Source: Streptococcus pneumoniae (lineage in GTDB: Bacteria > Bacillota > Bacilli > Lactobacillales > Streptococcaceae). From it: a DNA stretch of 64,000 bases. This document shows, one piece after another, positions 1 through 8,342 of the stretch. Made by a program: the position numbers and the translations under genes. A model generated the notes under the pieces. That model was not told the DNA's origin. It did no database searches and worked only from the letters and a program-made list of their open reading frames with translations. Location: contig NZ_LN831051.1 of assembly GCF_001457635.1 (NCBI RefSeq), positions 1,178,001 through 1,242,000 on the forward strand, given 5' to 3'. Positions within the stretch are counted from its first letter, which is position 1. Each line of letters begins with the position of its first letter.

Positions 1-1091
1 ATGAGTTTGGTTTTTTGACTGATGGAAGTAATTTGAATGTCCTTGATAGCAGAATTTAACTCTTTTTTGGTCTTATAAGCCTCTTTATCCATCTGCTCTC
101 CATCTTGGCGAATATAGACAAAATCATCAGTCAAGAGTTCTTCTAGTTGGTTTCCTTGGTCAATCAATTGTTCACGCATAAGCAATTTTTTATAGACATT
201 GTCTAAAATTTCATCCTCAGGGATAGGTGCTGGTTCGATATGGACATCGGTATCAAAGACGCCAAAACGATTCTCCAGCATAGACTCGACCTGATCCGCG
301 ATTTCATGGCTTTCAAAAACAGACAAGTCAGGATTCATCTCTAGTGTAATATCCAGGTAGATGTTGCTACCGTAGGTGCGACCTCTTTGCGATTTGACCT
401 TGCTGATTTTGGGAATTTCCATGATAGCCTTTTGGTAGTCCTCGAGCAGGCGGTCGTCAAAGCCATCTGAAAGACTAAAGGAAGACTCGATGAAGATATC
501 ATAGGCAGTCTTCAAGATAAAGAAAGTGATGATGATAGCAACCAGTTTATCCACAATCGGATAATTGAAACTACTAGCTAGGATGGCAATGGCGGTTCCA
601 AGTGAGGTAACAGCGTCAGAAAGATTGTCCTTAGCAGCTGCTTTCAGCGCCTTGGAGTTGGATTTCTTACTGAGGCGAGTATTGTAGAGATAGACCACAA
701 ACATAATCGCTGCAGAAATGATTCCTAGAGTTGCACCAAGAGGATCAATGACCGTTTCTTCCCGACTGAGAATCTTTTGAATGGTATCTCTTAGAACATC
801 GAAACCGACATAGAACATGATGATAGAAGTGATCAAGCTTGCCAAATCTTCAATCTTCCAATGACCAAAACGGTGGTCACGGTCTGCAGGCTGGCGCGCC
901 ATCCGAATCCCGATTAAGAGGGCCACATTTCCAATGATGTCCGATACGTTATTAAAACCATCGGCCACCAAACTGGATGAATGAAGGAGATGACCAGTTG
1001 CTAATTTGGCTGCAGACAAGATCAAATAGGTCGAAATACTGATAATGGCTCCACGCTCAGCTAACTTGAGATTTGAGATAGATTGCTTCAT
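1..1091 (-). CDS. mntE: Manganese efflux protein, cation diffusion facilitator family (partial, C-terminus cut by window edge)
   Basis: Cation diffusion facilitator that exports Mn2+ across the membrane by proton antiport. The visible 363 residues start with MKQSISNLKLAERG and contain the membrane domain followed by the cytoplasmic C-terminal domain. The metal-site segments GFNNVSD and KDNLSDA are visible; an Asn/Asp rather than His ligand in the first site fits the Mn-type branch of the family. The gene lies divergently from caxP, and this mntE-caxP pairing is characteristic of pneumococcus. The 3' end lies beyond position 1. The assignment to MntE rests on family plus context; a general CDF transporter is certain. 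Confidence 0.88.
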   Translation of the reverse strand, partial: MKQSISNLKLAERGAIISISTYLILSAAKLATGHLLHSSSLVADGFNNVSDIIGNVALLIGIRMARQPADRDHRFGHWKIEDLASLITSIIMFYVGFDVLRDTIQKILSREETVIDPLGATLGIISAAIMFVVYLYNTRLSKKSNSKALKAAAKDNLSDAVTSLGTAIAILASSFNYPIVDKLVAIIITFFILKTAYDIFIESSFSLSDGFDDRLLEDYQKAIMEIPKISKVKSQRGRTYGSNIYLDITLEMNPDLSVFESHEIADQVESMLENRFGVFDTDVHIEPAPIPEDEILDNVYKKLLMREQLIDQGNQLEELLTDDFVYIRQDGEQMDKEAYKTKKELNSAIKDIQITSISQKTKL

Positions 1092-1171
1092 TCAACTTCC
1101 TTTCTAGTCACATAGCATTCTACCATTATACTGGTTTTCAAGGAAAAATTCAAATAAGGCAGTTTTTACTC

Positions 1172-1200
1172 TTTGAAAACTCCCCAAAATTTGGTATAAT
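1172..1200 (+). promoter_or_regulatory. Sigma-A promoter for the riboswitch-caxP transcript
   Basis: TTGAAA at 1172-1177, a 17-nt spacer and TATAAT at 1195-1200, preceded by TGG as a partial extended -10. It sits immediately upstream of the riboswitch leader. Confidence 0.75.
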
Positions 1201-1204
1201 AGTA

Positions 1205-1330
1205 CTACTCAAGGGAGTAGCTGGCAGAAACCTGTGATAGTGTCGTCATTCCGAATTTTATGCTGAAAAGTATGCTTTCCGGCCCTATCTTAAACAGCGA
1301 GACTTGTTATGATTAACAGGTCTCTTTTTG
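1205..1330 (+). ncRNA. yybP-ykoY (manganese) riboswitch leader of caxP
   Basis: The leader begins a few bases after the -10 box and contains the conserved GGGAGUAGCUG element typical of the yybP-ykoY class and a GUCGUCAUUCCG stretch, followed by an intrinsic terminator at 1299-1329. In established work this class binds Mn2+ and favours read-through; in streptococci it controls the P-type ATPase encoded here. The switch boundaries are estimated by eye. A covariance-model search with the Rfam yybP-ykoY model would settle them. Confidence 0.82.
1299..1329 (+). terminator. Riboswitch expression-platform terminator
   Basis: An 11-bp stem, GAGACTTGTTA (1299-1309) with TAACAGGTCTC (1314-1324), a TGAT loop and one G-U pair, is followed by five T residues. 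It lies between the aptamer and the caxP ribosome binding site, so it is the likely on/off element. Confidence 0.85.
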
Positions 1331-1394
1331 TTTGTCGTGAAAAGATATGACAGAAAGAGAGTCTGTTTTGCACACAATGTCAAGGAGGAGACAC

Positions 1395-4091
1395 ATGTCA
1401 AAAGAACAAAAACGCCAAGCGTTTTATACTCAGAGCCCTGAAGAGGTCTTGCAGGCTGTGGATGCGACCGAGCAAGGTTTGTCATCAAGTGAGGCGGAAA
1501 AGCGCCTTGTCGAATTTGGGCACAATGAACTCGAAGAAGGCGAGAAACGATCAATCTTGGTCAAATTCATCGAGCAATTTAAGGATTTGATGATTATCAT
1601 CCTAGTTGCGGCAGCAATCTTGTCAGTCGTGACTTCTGGTGGGGAAGATATCGCAGATGCCATTATCATCCTAGCTGTGGTTATCATCAACGCTGCCTTT
1701 GGTGTTTACCAAGAAGGAAAAGCTGAAGAAGCTATTGAAGCCCTCAAATCCATGTCTAGTCCAGTTGCCCGCGTTCTTCGTGATGGACACATGGCAGAGA
1801 TTGACTCTAAAGAATTGGTACCAGGCGATATCGTTGCCCTTGAAGCAGGTGACGTGGTACCAGCGGACCTACGTTTGATAGAAGCCAACTCTCTTAAAAT
1901 TGAAGAAGCAGCCTTGACAGGTGAATCTGTACCAGTCGAAAAAGACTTGTCAGTCGAGCTTGCGACAGATGCTGGTATTGGTGACCGTGTCAACATGGCC
2001 TTCCAAAACTCAAACGTAACCTATGGTCGTGGGATGGGTGTTGTTGTCAATACAGGTATGTACACTGAAGTTGGTCATATTGCTGGTATGCTTCAAGATG
2101 CGGATGAGACTGATACACCACTCAAACAAAACTTGAACAACCTTTCTAAGGTCTTGACCTATGCTATCTTGGCCATTGCCCTTGTTACTTTTGTAGTGGG
2201 TGTCTTCATTCAAGGGAAAAATCCACTTGGTGAGTTGTTGACTTCTGTTGCCCTTGCCGTTGCAGCCATTCCAGAAGGACTTCCTGCTATCGTTACCATC
2301 GTTCTTTCTCTTGGTACTCAAGTTTTGGCCAAACGACATTCCATCGTTCGTAAGTTGCCAGCAGTTGAAACACTTGGTTCAACTGAAATCATCGCTTCTG
2401 ATAAGACTGGTACGCTGACTATGAACAAGATGACAGTCGAAAAAGTCTTCTACGATGCGGTTCTACATGACTCAGCTGATGATATTGAACTAGGTCTTGA
2501 AATGCCACTACTTCGTTCAGTTGTCTTGGCCAATGATACGAAAATCGATGTGGAAGGTAACTTGATTGGTGACCCAACCGAAACAGCCTTTATCCAATAT
2601 GCCTTGGACAAGGGCTATGATGTCAAAGGTTTCTTAGAGAAATATCCTCGTGTAGCTGAATTGCCATTTGACTCTGACCGTAAGCTCATGTCAACAGTTC
2701 ACCCATTGCCAGATGGTCGTTTCCTTGTAGCAGTCAAGGGTGCGCCAGACCAACTCTTAAAACGTTGTCTTCTTCGTGATAAGGCTGGGGATATTGCTCC
2801 GATTGATGAGAAGGTTACAAATCTCATTCATACAAACAATTCTGAAATGGCTCATCAAGCCTTGCGTGTCCTTGCAGGTGCTTATAAGATTATCGATAGT
2901 ATTCCAGAAAATCTCACTTCTGAAGAGCTTGAAAATGATTTAATTTTTACTGGTTTGATTGGGATGATTGACCCTGAACGTCCTGAAGCCGCTGAGGCTG
3001 TTCGTGTGGCTAAGGAAGCGGGAATCCGTCCAATTATGATTACAGGTGACCACCAAGACACAGCGGAAGCCATTGCCAAACGTTTGGGAATCATTGACGC
3101 AAACGATACAGAAGGTCACGTTTTAACTGGTGCTGAACTCAATGAACTGTCAGATGAAGAATTTGAAAAAGTCGTTGGTCAATACTCTGTTTATGCCCGT
3201 GTGTCTCCAGAACACAAGGTTCGTATCGTCAAGGCTTGGCAAAAACAAGGTAAAGTCGTTGCCATGACAGGTGACGGTGTCAATGACGCGCCAGCTCTGA
3301 AAACAGCCGATATCGGTATCGGTATGGGAATCACTGGTACAGAGGTTTCTAAGGGGGCTTCTGATATGATTCTTGCAGATGATAACTTTGCGACTATTAT
3401 CGTCGCAGTGGAAGAAGGACGTAAGGTCTTCTCAAACATTCAAAAGACTATTCAGTACCTACTTTCTGCTAATACTGCTGAAGTATTAACCATCTTCCTA
3501 TCAACCTTGTTTGGTTGGGATGTCTTGCAGCCGGTTCATCTTTTGTGGATCAACTTGGTAACGGATACCTTCCCAGCTATCGCTCTTGGTGTTGAACCTG
3601 CGGAGCCTGGTGTCATGAATCATAAACCACGTGGACGCAAGGCAAGCTTCTTCTCAGGTGGTGTTTTGAGTTCTATCATTTATCAAGGTGTACTCCAAGC
3701 AGCTCTTGTTATGAGTGTTTATGGCCTTGCGATTGCTTACCCAGTTCATGTGGGTGACAATCATGCTATTCATGCAGATGCCCTAACGATGGCCTTTGCA
3801 ACCCTTGGTTTGATTCAGCTCTTCCATGCCTACAATGTCAAGTCTGTCTACCAATCCATCTTGACAGTTGGCCCATTCAAGTCTAAGACCTTTAACTGGT
3901 CCATCTTGGTATCTTTTATCCTTCTCATGGCAACAATCGTTGTAGAACCGCTTGAAGGAATCTTCCACGTAACCAAACTAGACTTGTCACAATGGGGAAT
4001 TGTTATGGCTGGAAGCTTCTCAATGATTATCATCGTCGAAATCGTTAAGTTTATTCAACGCAAACTCGGTTTTGACAAGAATGCGATTTAA
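1395..4091 (+). CDS. caxP: P-type cation-transporting ATPase (Ca2+/Mn2+ efflux)
   Basis: P2A-type ATPase of 898 residues that exports Ca2+ (and Mn2+, according to work on streptococcal homologues) using ATP. Hallmarks are the actuator TGES motif, the phosphorylation loop SDKTGTLT near residue 336, the M4 motif PEGLP, the hinge GDGVNDAP, and the M6 segment NLVTDTFPA. About ten membrane segments are visible. I chose the ATG at 1395 because AGGAGG stands seven bases upstream; the in-frame ATG at 1347 overlaps the leader and has no such site. Expression should follow manganese through the upstream riboswitch. The divergent mntE makes this a metal-homeostasis locus. Confidence 0.92.
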   Translation: MSKEQKRQAFYTQSPEEVLQAVDATEQGLSSSEAEKRLVEFGHNELEEGEKRSILVKFIEQFKDLMIIILVAAAILSVVTSGGEDIADAIIILAVVIINAAFGVYQEGKAEEAIEALKSMSSPVARVLRDGHMAEIDSKELVPGDIVALEAGDVVPADLRLIEANSLKIEEAALTGESVPVEKDLSVELATDAGIGDRVNMAFQNSNVTYGRGMGVVVNTGMYTEVGHIAGMLQDADETDTPLKQNLNNLSKVLTYAILAIALVTFVVGVFIQGKNPLGELLTSVALAVAAIPEGLPAIVTIVLSLGTQVLAKRHSIVRKLPAVETLGSTEIIASDKTGTLTMNKMTVEKVFYDAVLHDSADDIELGLEMPLLRSVVLANDTKIDVEGNLIGDPTETAFIQYALDKGYDVKGFLEKYPRVAELPFDSDRKLMSTVHPLPDGRFLVAVKGAPDQLLKRCLLRDKAGDIAPIDEKVTNLIHTNNSEMAHQALRVLAGAYKIIDSIPENLTSEELENDLIFTGLIGMIDPERPEAAEAVRVAKEAGIRPIMITGDHQDTAEAIAKRLGIIDANDTEGHVLTGAELNELSDEEFEKVVGQYSVYARVSPEHKVRIVKAWQKQGKVVAMTGDGVNDAPALKTADIGIGMGITGTEVSKGASDMILADDNFATIIVAVEEGRKVFSNIQKTIQYLLSANTAEVLTIFLSTLFGWDVLQPVHLLWINLVTDTFPAIALGVEPAEPGVMNHKPRGRKASFFSGGVLSSIIYQGVLQAALVMSVYGLAIAYPVHVGDNHAIHADALTMAFATLGLIQLFHAYNVKSVYQSILTVGPFKSKTFNWSILVSFILLMATIVVEPLEGIFHVTKLDLSQWGIVMAGSFSMIIIVEIVKFIQRKLGFDKNAI

Positions 4092-4103
4092 GGGAGGTTT
4101 CGG

Positions 4104-4895
4104 ATGTCAGCATATCAATTACCGACCGTATGGCAGGATGAAGCTAGTAATCAAGGAGCTTTTACGGGGCTAAACAGACCAACAGCAGGTGCCCGTTTCG
4201 AACAAAACTTGCCAAAAGGAGAACAAGCTTTTCAGCTTTATTCACTGGGAACACCAAATGGTGTGAAGGTTACTATCTTATTGGAAGAATTACTAGAAGC
4301 TGGTTTTAAGGAAGCGGCTTACGACTTGTATAAGATTGCTATCATGGATGGGGATCAATTCGGCTCAGACTTTGTGAAGCTCAATCCAAATTCCAAGATT
4401 CCAGCCTTATTGGACCAGTCAGGTACTGAAAACGTAAGAGTCTTTGAGTCTGCTCATATTCTTCTTTACCTTGCTGAGAAATTTGGAGCCTTTTTACCAA
4501 GTAATCCTGTGGAAAAGGTAGAAGTTTTGAATTGGCTATTCTGGCAAGCAGGTGCAGCACCTTTTCTAGGTGGGGGATTTGGACATTTCTTCAATTATGC
4601 TCCTGAAAAATTGGAATATCCTATTAACCGTTTTACGATGGAAGTGAAACGCCAGTTGGATTTATTGGATAAGGAATTGGCTCAGAAACCTTATATTGCA
4701 GGCAATGACTATACGATTGCAGATATTGCTATCTGGTCTTGGTATGGACAGTTAGTTCAAGGAAATCTTTACCAAGGTTCTGCAAAATTCTTGGATGCCT
4801 CAAGTTATCAAAATCTAGTAAAATGGGCAGAAAAAATTGCCAATCGTCCAGCTGTTAAGCGTGGATTGGAAGTAACTTATACAGAAATTAAATAG
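4104..4895 (+). CDS. Glutathione S-transferase family protein (YghU-like)
   Basis: A 263-residue protein with a thioredoxin-like N-terminal domain (roughly residues 38-130, QLYSLGTPNGVKVTILLEEL at its start and NSKIPALLD as the cis-proline region) and an all-helical C-terminal domain with the N-capping motif YTIADIAIWSW. The layout is that of the Nu-class YghU family, which handles glutathione or organic hydroperoxides. It lies 12 bases after caxP and is probably co-transcribed with it, ending at a strong terminator. The true thiol substrate cannot be read from sequence; pneumococcus imports glutathione. Confidence 0.82.
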   Translation: MSAYQLPTVWQDEASNQGAFTGLNRPTAGARFEQNLPKGEQAFQLYSLGTPNGVKVTILLEELLEAGFKEAAYDLYKIAIMDGDQFGSDFVKLNPNSKIPALLDQSGTENVRVFESAHILLYLAEKFGAFLPSNPVEKVEVLNWLFWQAGAAPFLGGGFGHFFNYAPEKLEYPINRFTMEVKRQLDLLDKELAQKPYIAGNDYTIADIAIWSWYGQLVQGNLYQGSAKFLDASSYQNLVKWAEKIANRPAVKRGLEVTYTEIK

Positions 4896-4926
4896 CAAAA
4901 AAGTCATCTTCGGATGGCTTTTTGCT
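4894..4926 (+). terminator. Intrinsic terminator after the GST gene
   Basis: An AGCAAAAA...TTTTTGCT stem is closed by a UUCG tetraloop (GTCATC-TTCG-GATGGC). It closes the caxP-GST transcript. Confidence 0.85.
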
Positions 4927-4944
4927 ACAGTTGAGGGAAAGGGT

Positions 4945-4972
4945 TTGCAGTTATCGGCTTTTGTGCTATAAT
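4945..4972 (+). promoter_or_regulatory. Promoter of the short deformylase-like gene
   Basis: TTGCAG at 4945-4950, a 16-nt spacer and TATAAT at 4967-4972 preceded by TG. A second TATAAT begins at 4976. Confidence 0.6.
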
Positions 4973-5010
4973 TGCTATAATATAGTAAAAAGCAAGAGGA
5001 GTGTGAGGAA

Positions 5011-5421
5011 GTGGAAAAGAAAATTGTGAAGGATATCTTATTTTTATCTCAAGTGTCTCAGCCGGCAAGTCAGGAGGACCTTTATCTTGCCAGAGATTTG
5101 CAGGATACACTCTTAGCAAATCGTGATACCTGTGTTGGTCTAGCTGCCAATATGATTGGGGTGCAGAAGCGCGTGATTATCTTTAATCTTGGCTTGGTTC
5201 CTGTGGTCATGTTTAACCCAGTGCTTCTGTCCTTTGAAGGATCCTATGAGGCAGAAGAAGGCTGTTTGTCCTTGGTAGGTGTGAGATCAACTAAGCGTTA
5301 TGAAACCATAAGGCTTGCCTATCGTGACAGCAAGTGGCAGGAACAGACCATTACCTTGACAGGCTTCCCAGCTCAGATTTGCCAGCATGAGCTGGATCAC
5401 TTGGAAGGACGAATCATTTAG
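5011..5421 (+). CDS. Peptide deformylase-like protein, short paralogue with altered motif 1
   Basis: A 136-residue member of the peptide deformylase family, whose enzymes remove the N-formyl group from nascent proteins with a metal held by Cys-His-His. Motif 2 (EGCLS) and motif 3 (HELDHLEG) are intact, so metal binding is plausible. Motif 1, normally GxGLAAxQ, reads CVGLAANM: the first Gly is Cys and the catalytic Gln is Met. Firmicutes often carry a long essential deformylase plus a shorter homologue, and this length fits the latter. It starts with GTG (5011) behind AGAGGAG and is followed closely by the membrane protein gene at 5433. Real deformylase activity is doubtful. Confidence 0.8.
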   Translation: MEKKIVKDILFLSQVSQPASQEDLYLARDLQDTLLANRDTCVGLAANMIGVQKRVIIFNLGLVPVVMFNPVLLSFEGSYEAEEGCLSLVGVRSTKRYETIRLAYRDSKWQEQTITLTGFPAQICQHELDHLEGRII

Positions 5422-5432
5422 GAGGAAAGCAA

Positions 5433-7028
5433 ATGAAACGAATAGTCTTTGAACTTATTTTTATCGCAACGACCTGGTATATCTTTTTACCGCCCCTTAA
5501 CCTGACCAGCTGGGAATTTCTCTTCTTCCTCTGTGGGCATTTGTTAGTTGTGGCAATATTATTTGGCTTTGGCAAGGGGATAAACCTTGTCAAAACGGTT
5601 CATGTGCGCCACGGTAAGGCGGAAGCTGCCTTAAATCTTGAGGGTTTCAAAATCAATCGGTTAGGGAAAATTCTGTTAGCTTCGATTGGAGGAATTCTTC
5701 TCTTGGCAGCTTTGGTTTCCTTGGTAACTTCCAGCATGTTTCAGGCTAAAAATTATGCCAATGTAGTCACGGTTACGGAAAAAGACTTTACTGAATTTCC
5801 TAAGAGTGACACCAGTAAGGTTCCTATCCTAGATAGAAGTACTGCTGAAAAAATTGGAGACCGCTACTTGGGTTCCCTAACCGATAAGGTGTCGCAATAC
5901 GTAGCGGCAGATACCTATACCCAATTGACAATTGATGGGAAACCTTATCGGGTCACACCACTAGAATATGCAGACCCTATCAAATGGTTTAACAATCAAG
6001 CCAAGGGAATCGGTGAGTATATTAAGGTGGACATGGTAACTGGAAATGCGGATTTGGTGGACTTGAAGACACCAATCAAGTATTCAGACTCGGAGTATTT
6101 TAACCGTGATGTCAAACGTCACCTGCGCTTGAAGTACCCGACCAAAATCTTTAAAACTCCATCTTTTGAGGTGGACGATGAGGGCAATCCTTTCTATGTA
6201 GCAACGGTTTACCAAAAGCAATTTGGACTTGCTGTTCCTCGTCCTGCTTCAGTCATTATCTTGGATGCTACAAATGGAGAAACCAAGGAATACAGCTTAT
6301 CAGATGTTCCAGAATGGGTGGACAGGATCTATCCAGCAGAGGAAACCATTGAGCAAATCAACTACAACGGCAAGTACAAGGACGGTTTCTTGAATGCCAT
6401 GATTTCCAAGAAAAACGTGACCCAGACTACCAATGGCTATAATTACTTGTCTATCGGTAATGACATCTATCTCTACACAGGTGTGACGTCGGCTAATGCG
6501 GATGAGAGTAATCTTGGTTTCATCCTTGAAAATATGCGAACAGGAGAAATCACTAAGTATAGCTTGGCTTCTGCGACAGAAGAATCAGCCCGTGAATCAG
6601 CAGAAGGTGCTGTTCAGGAGAAATCCTACAAAGCAACCTTCCCAATCCTCATCAACCTCAATGACAAGCCTCTCTACATCATGGGCTTGAAGGACAATGC
6701 TGGCTTGGTCAAAGAGTACGCCCTGGTAGACGCAGTCGAGTACCAAAATGTTATCGTTGCTACTACAGTGGAAGAGATGCTCAGCAAGTATGCCAATAAA
6801 AACGACCTTGAAATTGACAATGCAACGACAGAAAGCATCAATGGAGTAGTAGCAGACCTCAAATCAGCTGTTATCAAGGGAGACACTGTCTACTTCTTTA
6901 AAGTTGATGGCAAGATATACAAGGTCAAGGCTTCAGTATCCGATGACCTTCCTTACCTTGAAAATGGTAAAACCTTCGAAGGTCAAGTAGGAAAAGACAA
7001 TTATCTCAAGACCTTTAAGCTACGGTAA
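5433..7028 (+). CDS. Unrecognised membrane-anchored protein with large extracytoplasmic domain
   Basis: A 531-residue protein whose function I do not recognise. Three hydrophobic segments lie near residues 3-22, 28-47 and 80-102, followed by a soluble region of about 430 residues that should lie outside the membrane. That region is rich in beta-type repeats, with several units resembling PepSY-like or repeated sandwich modules (for example ILDATNGETKEYSL and ENMRTGEITKYSL share a D/N-x-x-T/N-G-E-x-x-x-Y-S-L pattern), which suggests internal duplication. It starts 11 bases after the deformylase-like gene with an AGGAGG site and is probably in the same transcript. Confidence 0.7.
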   Translation: MKRIVFELIFIATTWYIFLPPLNLTSWEFLFFLCGHLLVVAILFGFGKGINLVKTVHVRHGKAEAALNLEGFKINRLGKILLASIGGILLLAALVSLVTSSMFQAKNYANVVTVTEKDFTEFPKSDTSKVPILDRSTAEKIGDRYLGSLTDKVSQYVAADTYTQLTIDGKPYRVTPLEYADPIKWFNNQAKGIGEYIKVDMVTGNADLVDLKTPIKYSDSEYFNRDVKRHLRLKYPTKIFKTPSFEVDDEGNPFYVATVYQKQFGLAVPRPASVIILDATNGETKEYSLSDVPEWVDRIYPAEETIEQINYNGKYKDGFLNAMISKKNVTQTTNGYNYLSIGNDIYLYTGVTSANADESNLGFILENMRTGEITKYSLASATEESARESAEGAVQEKSYKATFPILINLNDKPLYIMGLKDNAGLVKEYALVDAVEYQNVIVATTVEEMLSKYANKNDLEIDNATTESINGVVADLKSAVIKGDTVYFFKVDGKIYKVKASVSDDLPYLENGKTFEGQVGKDNYLKTFKLR

Positions 7029-7094
7029 AAATAGGTTTTTTTCAGAAAGTATATGTTATAATAAGGTAAATTAAGCCTAATGGAGGACAAAGAA

Positions 7095-7259
7095 ATGGGT
7101 TTTTATTTGATGGTTGCTTCAATGCTACTCGGACTGCTCGCTTTGAAGATAGGTTTTTCTCAGTTCAAGGAGAAAAAAGATAAATTCTTATCTATCTTAA
7201 CAAGTTTAGCTGGCACAGCCCTTGTTCTCGTGGCTGTCTGGTTAGGATGGCCCAAATAA
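7095..7259 (+). CDS. Small two-helix membrane protein, 54 residues
   Basis: A short reading frame starting MGFYLMVASM with TGGAGG ten bases upstream and ending at TAA 7257-7259. Two hydrophobic helices (about residues 3-20 and 34-51) are separated by a charged linker FKEKKDK. A strong terminator follows directly, and a TATAAT lies at 7056-7061 upstream (in TGTTATAAT), so it looks like a self-contained small gene. Function unknown. Confidence 0.68.
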   Translation: MGFYLMVASMLLGLLALKIGFSQFKEKKDKFLSILTSLAGTALVLVAVWLGWPK

Positions 7260-7263
7260 ATAG

Positions 7264-7292
7264 AAAAACCTCGGTCAAACCGAGGTTTTTCA
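7264..7292 (+). terminator. Intrinsic terminator
   Basis: A 12-bp perfect stem, AAAAACCTCGGT with ACCGAGGTTTTT, around a CAA loop. It follows the 54-residue gene. Confidence 0.88.
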
Positions 7293-7337
7293 AATGAATT
7301 TCTTGGTTGTGGCTAAAAAATATGCTACACTATCAAT

Positions 7338-8066
7338 ATGAAAATTTTAATCCCAACAGCAAAAGAAATGAACACAGACTTGCCAAGTATCGAGGCAATT
7401 CCTTTAAAACCAGAAAGTCAGGCCGTGCTTGATGCCTTGGCTCTCTATTCTGCCAGTCAATTGGAGAGTTTCTACAAGGTATCAGCTGAGAAAGCGGCGG
7501 AAGAATTTCAAAATATCCAAGCTTTGAAAAGGCAAACTGCTCAACACTATCCAGCCTTGAAACTTTTTGATGGGCTTATGTACCGCAACATTAAGAGAGA
7601 TAAGCTGACCGAGGCGGAACAAGATTATCTTGAAAATCATGTTTTCATTACCTCGGCTTTGTACGGTGTTGTTCCAGTCTTGTCACCCATGGCTCCTCAC
7701 CGTTTGGATTTTTTGATGAAATTAAAAGTCGCTGGTAAGACTTTGAAGAGCCATTGGAAGGCAGCCTATGATGAAACTCTGAAGAAGGAAGAAGTGATTT
7801 TCTCTCTCTTGTCATCAGAGTTTGAGACTGTATTTTCTAAGGAAATCAGAGCAAAGATGGTGACCTTAAAATTCATGGAGGATAGAGGCGGTCAGCTGAA
7901 GATTCACTCAACTATCTCCAAGAAAGCGCGCGGGGCCTTTCTAACAGCTTTAATAGAAAATCAAGTACAAACTGTGGGGGAAGCACGTCGCTTGAACTTT
8001 GCTGGATTTGTTTACCGAGAAGATTTGTCACAACCACAGGGATTGGTTTTTGTAAAGGAAGTATAG
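7338..8066 (+). CDS. yaaA: Peroxide stress protein YaaA (UPF0246)
   Basis: A 242-residue member of the YaaA family, which in Escherichia coli lowers free iron and protects DNA under peroxide stress. Family features are the N-terminal MKILIPTAKEM, the central LFDGLMYRNI and PLSP-like VLSPMAPHRLDF segments, and the late FMEDRGG/KKARG basic region associated with DNA binding. Length is slightly short of the Gram-negative members. It is monocistronic, with a terminator before it and a GCGAACAAG hairpin after it. The role in this organism, which makes its own peroxide, is inferred. Confidence 0.85.
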   Translation: MKILIPTAKEMNTDLPSIEAIPLKPESQAVLDALALYSASQLESFYKVSAEKAAEEFQNIQALKRQTAQHYPALKLFDGLMYRNIKRDKLTEAEQDYLENHVFITSALYGVVPVLSPMAPHRLDFLMKLKVAGKTLKSHWKAAYDETLKKEEVIFSLLSSEFETVFSKEIRAKMVTLKFMEDRGGQLKIHSTISKKARGAFLTALIENQVQTVGEARRLNFAGFVYREDLSQPQGLVFVKEV

Positions 8067-8125
8067 AAATCAGATATTTTGTATTTGGCAATATGTATCA
8101 TCAGCTATTTTAGTTTATAAATGAG

Positions 8126-8182
8126 AAAAAAGCGAACAAGCTAGTCTTCTGAGTGTCAGAAAAGTAGTCTTGTTCGCTTTTA
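8126..8182. terminator. Hairpin with AAAAGCGAACAAG arms after yaaA
   Basis: AAAAAAGCGAACAAG (8126-8140) pairs with CTTGTTCGCTTTTA (8169-8182) around a loop of about 28 bases. It could terminate both yaaA and transcription from the opposite side. Confidence 0.65.
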
Positions 8183-8189
8183 TTATGTT

Positions 8190-8341
8190 ATACTCTTCGA
8201 AAATCTCTTCAAGCCACGTCAGTGTCGCCTTACCGTATATATGTTACTGACTTCGTCAGTTCTATCTACAACCTCAAAGCAGTGCTTTGAGTAGCTTGCG
8301 GCTAGCTTCCTAGTTTGCTTTTTGATTTTTATTGAGTGTTA
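8190..8341 (+). repeat. BOX element, A-B-C with one boxB
   Basis: boxA begins ATACTCTTCGAAAATCTC and contains ACGTCAG...CGCCTTACCGTA, which matches the BOX-PCR target. One boxB (CTACAACCTCAAAGCAGTG) follows, then boxC ending ATTGAGTGTTA. The element is 152 bp, close to the sum of one of each module. It abuts the stop codon of the FMN reductase gene on the other strand. Confidence 0.9.
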
Positions 8342-8342
8342 G

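Noticed and set aside
1347..1394. Longer caxP start
   Set aside because: The upstream ATG lies in the riboswitch leader without a ribosome site; the ATG at 1395 has AGGAGG at proper spacing.
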